Positions 1 to 4,628 of a stretch of DNA of 5,594 bases are shown here, in pieces. Source of the DNA: Clostridiales bacterium (GTDB lineage Bacteria > Bacillota > Clostridia > UBA1381). The notes beneath the pieces are model-generated. The model saw only the letters and a list, made by a program, of their open reading frames with translations. It was not told the DNA's origin and made no database searches. Location: assembly GCA_003453455.1 (NCBI GenBank), contig DMLG01000106.1:1-5594 (forward strand), written 5' to 3'. The stretch's first letter is position 1, and each line of letters opens with the position of its first letter. A program made the translations under genes and the position numbers.

Positions 1-17
1 TAGGAATAATGCAGCGG

Positions 18-70
18 TTTTGTTATTTCAGAAATTATCTCAATTTGAGGTAATTTCCGAAATAACAAAA
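18..70. repeat. 53-nt near-perfect palindrome
   Basis: Two 26-nt arms (18-43 and 45-70) are inverted copies around a single T at 44. Folded as a hairpin there is one A/C mismatch (30 with 58) and one G/T wobble (38 with 50); in practice about five central bases would form the loop. The arms start with TTTTG and end with CAAAA, so the outer ends are the opposite of an intrinsic terminator: no T tract follows on either strand. It could be a cruciform-forming element, a binding site for a dimeric protein, or a short miniature-repeat unit. Its function is unknown. Confidence 0.8.
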
Positions 71-165
71 AACGGACTTTTCAAAAATTTCAATAGTAAT
101 TCTGCACAAATTTCTCATTTTCAGAAAATTTTCACGCAGATTATTATGTAAACTAATGAATAAAC

Positions 166-275
166 TTGTCCACACTCCAAAATTTTTATATTAACATCAA
201 AAAGCCCTGTTTTGCGTAATTTTCTAAGGTTATCCACTTTATCCACAGGGTTATCCCACCAAAAAGTGTGGTTAA
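166..275. promoter_or_regulatory. Cluster of DnaA-box-like sites (candidate oriC part)
   Basis: Compared with the consensus TTATCCACA, the + strand shows TTGTCCACA at 166-174 (one mismatch), TTATCCACT at 230-238 (one mismatch) and a perfect TTATCCACA at 239-247. The last two abut directly. The minus strand shows TTAACCACA at 267-275 (one mismatch). A further TTATCCCAC at 251-259 is a poor match. Direct abutment and both orientations in a short A+T-rich stretch are typical of DnaA-binding regions at oriC or at DnaA-regulated promoters. Sites are seen directly; DnaA binding is inferred. Confidence 0.6.
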
Positions 276-436
276 AAAGTCGCATATCTGCGCATTTAAG
301 AAAATTTTTATAAGTTTACATATTTTTATCCGGTTTTTTTCTGTTTTTGATGTGTTTTGCGTGGATTTATTGTGAGGTTTTGTTTTTGAGATTAAAAAAA
401 TGTCCGTTTTATGCGCATTTGCAGACACAGACACAG

Positions 437-456
437 TTATCCACGGGTGTGGATAT
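437..456. promoter_or_regulatory. Opposing pair of DnaA-box-like sites in the trmK leader
   Basis: TTATCCACG lies on the + strand at 437-445 and ATATCCACA on the minus strand at 448-456, each one mismatch from the DnaA consensus. They face each other with a 2-nt gap and so form an imperfect palindrome. They end about 40 bases before the trmK start and just precede TATAAG (454-459) and TATAAA (463-468), either of which could be a -10 element. A bound protein here could affect trmK operon transcription, or the sites could belong to the same origin-like region as the cluster at 166-275. Confidence 0.5.
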
Positions 457-496
457 AAGTTGTATAAATGAATTTTTATGCACGGAAGGAATTTTT

Positions 497-1174
497 ATGA
501 TTACACCACGACTTGATATGATTTTGCAAAATATAAAGAGTGATTCTGTTGCCGATATAGGCACCGATCACGCATTTATTCCTATCGCTCTTGCAAAACG
601 CGGCGCTAATGTTATCGCCACCGATGCAAACTCCGGACCCTTGATTTCTGCAAAAAAAAATATTGAAAAGCACAGGCTTGATATAACCCTATTGTTAGGA
701 GACGGTCTTTCTCCGCTCAAAAAAGGAGATGTAAAAGAAATCATTATTGCCGGAATGGGTGGAGAACTAATAAAAACCATTATTTCAAACGATATAGAAA
801 CAGCTCATTCTGCAAGACTTTTGCTGCAACCTATGAACGCACAGCCTGAGCTTCGCCGCTTCCTTTTTGAAAGCGGGTTCAAAATAACTTCTGAGGACTT
901 GTCAAAAGAGGGAAGAAAGGTGTATAATTTAATTGTTGCCGAGTCGGGTTTTTCGGTTTTGCCGACAACTGAACTTGACCTTCATCTTCCGCCCGCTTTG
1001 TATAATCATCCGCTTTTTTCGCTGCTAATCGAAAAAAAAGAGCGCGAATTTTCAAAGCGGCTAAATGGCTTATCAGCAGGAAAAAACGCTGATTATGCAG
1101 AAATTGAAAGATTGCGGAAATTGCTTTTAGATACTAAAAAATTAAAGCTTGAAATAGATATTAAAAGGAAGTGA
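497..1174 (+). CDS. trmK: tRNA (adenine(22)-N(1))-methyltransferase TrmK
   Basis: Predicted cytoplasmic SAM-dependent enzyme that methylates N1 of adenine 22 in the D-loop region of tRNAs. The 225-residue protein is close to the usual length for the family (about 230-240). The N-terminal Rossmann domain carries VADIGTDHAFIP (residues 18-29), which is the SAM-binding motif I, then ATDAN (41-45), DGLSPL (69-74), IIIAGMGG (82-89) and LLLQPMNAQ (108-116), all hallmarks of the TrmK/YqfN family. The charged C-terminal part (about 176-225) is expected to be the helical, coiled-coil-like domain. I chose the ATG at 497 because GGAAGGA (484-490) lies 6 nt upstream and the protein then begins at the conserved TPRLDMI segment. 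An upstream ATG at 347 would add 50 non-conserved residues across DnaA-box-like sites and has no RBS. First gene of an operon with nif3 (4-nt gap) and rmuC. In Bacillus subtilis the homologue is also followed by the Nif3 gene yqfO. Confidence 0.93.
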   Translation: MITPRLDMILQNIKSDSVADIGTDHAFIPIALAKRGANVIATDANSGPLISAKKNIEKHRLDITLLLGDGLSPLKKGDVKEIIIAGMGGELIKTIISNDIETAHSARLLLQPMNAQPELRRFLFESGFKITSEDLSKEGRKVYNLIVAESGFSVLPTTELDLHLPPALYNHPLFSLLIEKKEREFSKRLNGLSAGKNADYAEIERLRKLLLDTKKLKLEIDIKRK

Positions 1175-1178
1175 TACT

Positions 1179-1937
1179 ATGAAACTTAGCAAAATTGCCG
1201 AAATACTTGAAAATGAATTTCCCCTATCCTGCGCATATGCTTGGGATAACTGCGGTCTTTTGCTTGGCGACAGGGAGAGGGACATAAAAACCGTTTTGTT
1301 ATCCCTTGATGTAACCGAGGCTGTTGCAGAAGAGGCAAAAAATGTCGGTGCAGACCTCATTTTATCACATCATCCCATACTTTTTGACGGTACAAAAAGA
1401 ATAACCTCGGATACTCCTGAGGGCAGAACAGTTCTGACACTTTTAGAAAACAACACTTGTGTGTATTCTGCGCATACAAATTGCGATATTGCAAAAAACG
1501 GCATAAATGCATGCCTTGCGGCGCTTTTTGACCTTTCGGACACCGAATTTTTAGAAGAGGACGGGCTCGGCAGGATAGGAAAATTAAAAAAACCTATGAG
1601 CTTTGCGGATTTTGCACTTTTCACTAAGAGAGTTTTAAATACTCCTTTTGTCCGCATATGCGGAGATAAGGAAGCCCAAGTTTTCCGCATAGCTGTTGCT
1701 TCCGGCGCATGTGCTGACAGCATTCCAACCGCTGTAAAAAAAGGCGCTGATGTTATTGTAACCGCAGATATGAAATACCACGATATGATAAATTACAGCC
1801 AAATGGGAATTTCCATAATTGATGCAGGGCATTATCCTACCGAAATTATTGTTATGAATATTTTCTATGACCTTTTATCTCATACGGACTTAAAACTTAT
1901 AAAATCCAAAAATCCGGATATTTTTGAATTTATCTAA
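1179..1937 (+). CDS. nif3: Nif3-like dinuclear metal center protein (short form)
   Basis: Member of the Nif3/YbgI/YqfO family, sometimes annotated as GTP cyclohydrolase 1 type 2 homologue. Its true cellular role is poorly defined. The fold is expected to bind two metal ions in a cleft, and the family forms toroidal hexamers. Visible ligand motifs are SHHP (63-66, H64 and H65), SAHTNCD (97-103, H99 and D103) and DAGHYPTE (215-222, H218 and E222). The segment AWDNCGLLLG (21-30) is also typical. At 252 residues it matches the short E. coli YbgI type and lacks the PII-like insert of about 120 residues found in B. subtilis YqfO. The RBS GGAAGTGA (1167-1174) overlaps the trmK stop, so translation is probably coupled. 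The gap to trmK is 4 nt and rmuC starts 12 nt downstream, supporting one transcript. The conserved trmK-nif3 pairing in Firmicutes agrees with the assignment. Confidence 0.92.
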   Translation: MKLSKIAEILENEFPLSCAYAWDNCGLLLGDRERDIKTVLLSLDVTEAVAEEAKNVGADLILSHHPILFDGTKRITSDTPEGRTVLTLLENNTCVYSAHTNCDIAKNGINACLAALFDLSDTEFLEEDGLGRIGKLKKPMSFADFALFTKRVLNTPFVRICGDKEAQVFRIAVASGACADSIPTAVKKGADVIVTADMKYHDMINYSQMGISIIDAGHYPTEIIVMNIFYDLLSHTDLKLIKSKNPDIFEFI

Positions 1938-1949
1938 GGAGGCGCACAA

Positions 1950-3185
1950 ATGACAGATATTCTTTTAATTATCGCTGTTTCTTTAATATTCTTCGTTTTG
2001 CTTATTCTGCTTTTTAAAGACGGCAAGGGGGATACAAAGTCTGCTGAAACCCTGCGCCTTTTGGGAGATATGATTTCCCAAAACCAAAAAAATACCGACG
2101 ATTATCAATCCAAAAAATTCAGCGAGATTGATAAAAACATAACCGAAAAGCAGGCGGAAATGAATAAGGCGGTTGTAACAAGCCTTACGGGAATGGAAAC
2201 ACGCTTTAAGACCTTTGAGCAGACAAACGAGCAGAAGCTTGACGCTATGCGCGAGCTGATTTCAAAAAGTCTTTTGAAAATGCAGGAAGATAACTCCAAA
2301 AAACTTGAAGAAATGCGTCTTACTGTTGACGAAAAACTGCAAAAATCCCTTGAAGAAAATATGACAAAATCCTTTAAAATGGTAAGCGAGCGTTTGGAAC
2401 AGGTGTATAAGGGGCTTGGTGAGATGCAAAGCTTAGCGCAGGGCGTAGGTGACTTAAAAAAAGTGCTTTCAAATGTCAAAACGCGCGGAATTTTGGGCGA
2501 AATACAGCTCGGCGCAATCCTTAAAGAAATCCTTTCTCCCGAGCAATATGAGGAAAATGTCGTAACCGTTCCCGGAAGCCGAAACCCCGTAGAGTTTGCT
2601 GTAAAAATGCCCAGCGGTGACGGATTTGTATATCTTCCGATAGATTCAAAATTCCCCGGCGATGCCTTCTATGACCTCCAATCCGCATACGAAGCAGGGG
2701 ATAACGAGCTTATAAAATCTGCGCTTTCGACTCTTTTATCACGCATAAAGGGGTTTGCGAAGGATATTCACGACAAGTACATAGAACCGCCTTATACAAC
2801 CGATTTTGCGATAATGTTCCTGCCTTTTGAGGGACTTTATGCAGAAGTAGTAAATCAAGGAATAGTGGAACTATTGCAAAATACATATAAAGTCAATATT
2901 GCAGGTCCAAGTACCATGGCAGCGCTTTTAAATTCTCTTCAAATGGGCTTTAAAACACTTGCCATCCAAAAGCGCAGCGTCGAGGTATGGAACATACTTT
3001 CCTCGGTAAAAACAGAATTTGACAAATTCGGTGATGTACTCTCAGCAACACAAACAAAGCTCGAACAAGCGAACAAAGAACTTGATAAGCTTGTAGGCGT
3101 TAGAACGCGAGCTATCCAGCGCAAACTGAAAGCAGTACAGACAATAGACGGACAGCCCGAAGAATTCACCCTGGAAGAGGAGTAA
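1950..3185 (+). CDS. rmuC: DNA recombination protein RmuC
   Basis: RmuC-family protein (411 residues). E. coli RmuC limits recombination at inverted repeats and is thought to be nuclease-related; activity here is inferred from the family. One N-terminal hydrophobic segment (about residues 4-22) should anchor it in the membrane. A long charged, heptad-like region (about 45-165) is a predicted coiled coil. The RmuC domain follows (about 170-395), with VPGSRNPVEFAVKMP (207-221), the hallmark LPIDSKFP (229-236), FLPFEGLYAEVV (290-301), GPSTMAALLNSL (319-330) and TRAIQRKL (386-393). The acidic tail ends EEFTLEEE. Start is fixed by AAGGAGG (1936-1942), overlapping the nif3 stop, 7 nt before the ATG. 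It is the last gene of the trmK-nif3-rmuC operon. A possible terminator starts 5 nt after its stop. No truncation or frameshift is seen. Confidence 0.94.
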   Translation: MTDILLIIAVSLIFFVLLILLFKDGKGDTKSAETLRLLGDMISQNQKNTDDYQSKKFSEIDKNITEKQAEMNKAVVTSLTGMETRFKTFEQTNEQKLDAMRELISKSLLKMQEDNSKKLEEMRLTVDEKLQKSLEENMTKSFKMVSERLEQVYKGLGEMQSLAQGVGDLKKVLSNVKTRGILGEIQLGAILKEILSPEQYEENVVTVPGSRNPVEFAVKMPSGDGFVYLPIDSKFPGDAFYDLQSAYEAGDNELIKSALSTLLSRIKGFAKDIHDKYIEPPYTTDFAIMFLPFEGLYAEVVNQGIVELLQNTYKVNIAGPSTMAALLNSLQMGFKTLAIQKRSVEVWNILSSVKTEFDKFGDVLSATQTKLEQANKELDKLVGVRTRAIQRKLKAVQTIDGQPEEFTLEEE

Positions 3186-3189
3186 ATTT

Positions 3190-3230
3190 GGCATATTTCC
3201 GTCAATTTGACAAATAGCGCCATTTATTTT
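3190..3230 (+). terminator. Possible intrinsic terminator after rmuC
   Basis: Bases 3190-3221 can fold as a hairpin. The outer GGC (3190-3192) pairs with GCC (3219-3221), TATTT (3194-3198) with AAATA (3212-3216), and the inner GTCAA with TTGAC (3201-3211). There is a small internal loop and a CC bulge. A T-rich stretch, ATTTATTTTT, follows at 3222-3231. The stem is weaker and more interrupted than a classical terminator, but its place just after the rmuC stop and before a new promoter fits. A second weak hairpin, TTGTTA/TAACAA (3230-3247), lies next to it. Confidence 0.4.
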
Positions 3231-3301
3231 TGTTAATTTTATAACAATTTCATTAAATTTATTACTTTTTTTCAAAGAAGGTAGCATTTTTTGTGTTGTT
3301 G

Positions 3302-3310
3302 TGCTATAAT
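3302..3310 (+). promoter_or_regulatory. Extended -10 promoter for the nuoE-like operon
   Basis: TGCTATAAT combines a consensus -10 hexamer (TATAAT, 3305-3310) with the TGn extension. There is no good -35 at 17 nt spacing: 3282-3287 reads TAGCAT. The expected transcript start is about 3316-3318, giving a leader of about 30 nt before the ATG at 3349. The RBS AAAGGAGG (3335-3342) is 6 nt upstream of that ATG. Together with the possible terminator after rmuC, this makes the hydrogenase-related genes a separate transcription unit. Confidence 0.7.
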
Positions 3311-3348
3311 TAAAATGATTTTTTATAAAGTGTTAAAGGAGGATACAA

Positions 3349-3843
3349 ATGAGCAATCCAGCAAGCGTACCTTTTAAGGGTACAAAAGAACAGGAAGAAA
3401 AATTAAGAGCAGTAATTGAAAAGCATAAGGGCGAAGACGGTGCCGCAATTCCCGTGCTTCACGAAGCGCAGGATATTTACGGATACCTACCGATAGAGGT
3501 TCAAAAAATCATCTCGGAAGGGCTTGGCGTTCCGCTTGCAGAAATTTACGGCATTGTAACTTTCTACACTCAATTTTCTCTTTATCCAAAGGGCGAATAT
3601 GAGGTAAGCGTCTGTCTTGGTACTGCGTGCTATGTTAAAGGCTCGGGTACAATTATCGAAAAGATTAAGGAGCGTCTTGGCATTGATGTTGGCGAGTGTA
3701 CTGCCGACGGTAAATTCTCGCTTAATGCAACACGCTGTATCGGCGCATGCGGTCTTGCCCCCGTTATGACAGTAAACGACGCCGTTTACGGAAGGCTTAC
3801 TGTTGATGACCTTGACGATATTTTCACAAAATATCAAGGATAA
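3349..3843 (+). CDS. nuoE: NuoE-like [2Fe-2S] thioredoxin-fold subunit (hydrogenase/NADH dehydrogenase type)
   Basis: Homologue of the 24-kDa NuoE subunit of complex I and of HydC/HndA-type subunits of NAD(P)-linked and bifurcating [FeFe]-hydrogenases. These carry one [2Fe-2S] cluster in electron transfer. At 164 residues it is full length for the family. An N-terminal helical part (about 10-65) includes HEAQDIYGYLP (38-48). The thioredoxin-like domain holds the cluster ligands as C89-x4-C94 and C130-x3-C134, inside VCLGTACYVKG and ATRCIGACGLAP. GIVTFYTQF (68-76) is also a family motif. The protein is soluble with no signal peptide. It is first in a four-gene unit, 12 nt ahead of the DRTGG gene, behind its own extended -10 promoter. 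No NuoF-like flavoprotein is adjacent, so it may serve the hydrogenase-like protein of this module, or a NuoF/HydB encoded beyond the window. Confidence 0.92.
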   Translation: MSNPASVPFKGTKEQEEKLRAVIEKHKGEDGAAIPVLHEAQDIYGYLPIEVQKIISEGLGVPLAEIYGIVTFYTQFSLYPKGEYEVSVCLGTACYVKGSGTIIEKIKERLGIDVGECTADGKFSLNATRCIGACGLAPVMTVNDAVYGRLTVDDLDDIFTKYQG

Positions 3844-3855
3844 GAGAGGTTTCAT

Positions 3856-4215
3856 ATGCTGCTTTACGATATTAAGTCAATTCTTGACGCCGAGATTTTA
3901 AGCGGCGAAACGGAAGACGCTCTAAAAAACAAAGATATTCACACTGCTTGCGGGTGCGATCTTATGAGTGATGTTCTCGCTTTCGTGAAGGACCAGTCGC
4001 TCCTGCTTACGGGGCTTATAAACGCGCAGGTTGTGCGTACTGCTGAGATGATGGATATTGTGGCAATTTGCTTTGTCCGAGGAAAAGCTCCGTCAGAAGA
4101 TGTAATCGCTCTTGCCAAAGAAAAGAATATAACGCTTTTATCTACTTCTCAGCCCTTATATCTTGCCTGCGGTATGCTTTATGACGGAGGTCTGAAAGGG
4201 CTTAAAAATGGTTAA
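3856..4215 (+). CDS. Stand-alone DRTGG-domain protein
   Basis: Small soluble protein of 119 residues made of a single DRTGG-type domain, a domain of uncertain function also found in phosphotransacetylases and CBS-domain proteins and thought to have a regulatory, ligand-binding role. The pattern ACGCDLMSDVLAF (31-43), then LLLTGLINAQVVRTAEMMDI (49-68) and CFVRGKAPS (72-80), resembles small DRTGG proteins I recall beside [FeFe]-hydrogenase genes in Clostridia and Thermoanaerobacterales. Cysteines 32, 34, 72 and 105 are present; C32 and C34 form a CxC-like pair that could be redox active or bind metal, which is inference. RBS AGAGAGG (3843-3849) is 6 nt before the ATG. The last 8 nt overlap the start of the ATPase gene, which suggests coupled translation and a functional link. 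Confidence 0.8.
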   Translation: MLLYDIKSILDAEILSGETEDALKNKDIHTACGCDLMSDVLAFVKDQSLLLTGLINAQVVRTAEMMDIVAICFVRGKAPSEDVIALAKEKNITLLSTSQPLYLACGMLYDGGLKGLKNG

Positions 4216-4618
4216 GGAATATGTCCTTTCCGGCGAGGATTTTTCAGTTGCGGGAGAGGCTTCAAGTAATTTCAAAGCACTCTTAAAAAAGCTCGGTATT
4301 CCTGCCGATACCATACGCCGTGTTTCCATTGCCATGTATGAAGCAGAGATTAACACGATTGTGCACGGCGGCGGCGGAAAATGCCTTGCAGAAATTGAGA
4401 CAAACCGCATAAAAATCACCTTTTCCGACCATGGTCCCGGTATTCCGGATATAAATCTTGCCATGCGCGAAGGTTTTTCGACTGCAAGCGACAGAGTCCG
4501 TGAGCTTGGTTTCGGTGCAGGTATGGGACTTCCCAATATAAAAAAATACACAGACGATATGATTATCAATTCAAAACCCGGCGAGGGCACGACTGTAACG
4601 ATTATTATAAATCTGTGA
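4208..4618 (+). CDS. RsbW/SpoIIAB-like ATP-binding protein (HATPase domain, putative serine kinase/anti-sigma type)
   Basis: A single GHKL-type ATPase domain of 136 residues. The N-box appears as YEAEINTIVHGG (44-55), with E45 and N49 as expected Mg-ATP residues. The G1 box is DHGPGIP (74-80), the G2-like loop is GFGAGMGLPNIKKY (101-114), and GEGTTV (125-130) follows. There is no histidine-containing dimerisation domain, receiver domain or membrane segment, so it is not a classical sensor histidine kinase. The overall form fits SpoIIAB/RsbW-like kinases and anti-sigma factors, although no sigma factor or anti-anti-sigma gene is in view. It starts inside the DRTGG gene (8-nt overlap), with GAAAGGG (4194-4200) 7 nt upstream. 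The hydrogenase-like gene starts 10 nt after its stop. It probably gives the redox-sensing module its output; the target is unknown. Confidence 0.87.
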   Translation: MVKEYVLSGEDFSVAGEASSNFKALLKKLGIPADTIRRVSIAMYEAEINTIVHGGGGKCLAEIETNRIKITFSDHGPGIPDINLAMREGFSTASDRVRELGFGAGMGLPNIKKYTDDMIINSKPGEGTTVTIIINL

Positions 4619-4623
4619 GGTGA
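4617..4623 (+). promoter_or_regulatory. RBS that decides a TTG start
   Basis: GAGGTGA (4617-4623) overlaps the stop codon of the ATPase gene and lies 5 nt before TTG at 4629. No ATG or GTG occurs nearby in frame. The first in-frame ATG is codon 77 (4857), which would remove both [4Fe-4S] motifs. The strong Shine-Dalgarno therefore supports TTG as the start. Confidence 0.8.
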
Positions 4624-4628
4624 TTCTT

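Larger units (their letters stand above)
1..496. other. A+T-rich non-coding region upstream of trmK
   Basis: About 500 bases with no supported gene on either strand. Short open frames exist, but they run through low-complexity A/T stretches and clustered DnaA-box-like repeats and have no RBS or recognisable protein motif. The stretch contains a long palindrome (18-70), a cluster of DnaA-box-like sites (166-275), a second opposing pair (437-456), many A and T runs, and the trmK leader and RBS. The combination of clustered DnaA boxes and easily melted A+T-rich DNA resembles a bacterial replication origin. Without a neighbouring dnaA/dnaN or rpmH gene this remains a hypothesis. Confidence 0.6.

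Noticed and set aside
18..70. Reading the long palindrome as an intrinsic terminator
   Set aside because: The stem is A+T rich and neither strand has a T tract after the 3' arm: the + strand continues with A's, and the minus strand with CGCTGC.
251..259. TTATCCCAC as another DnaA box
   Set aside because: It begins like a box, but the last three bases break the essential CACA part, so it was not counted.
186..434. Minus-strand open frame of 82 codons in the upstream region
   Set aside because: Low-complexity Lys/Asn/Ile/Thr-rich translation of A+T-rich DNA and repeated box sequences, with no RBS or recognisable domain.
347..496. Upstream ATG that would extend TrmK by 50 residues
   Set aside because: There is no RBS, the added residues are unlike the family, they run through DnaA-box-like sites, and a well-spaced GGAAGGA precedes the ATG at 497.
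1651..1664. 14-bp perfect palindrome TCCGCATATGCGGA
   Set aside because: It lies inside the nif3 coding sequence, encodes ordinary conserved-length protein, and has no partner site or promoter nearby; probably chance.
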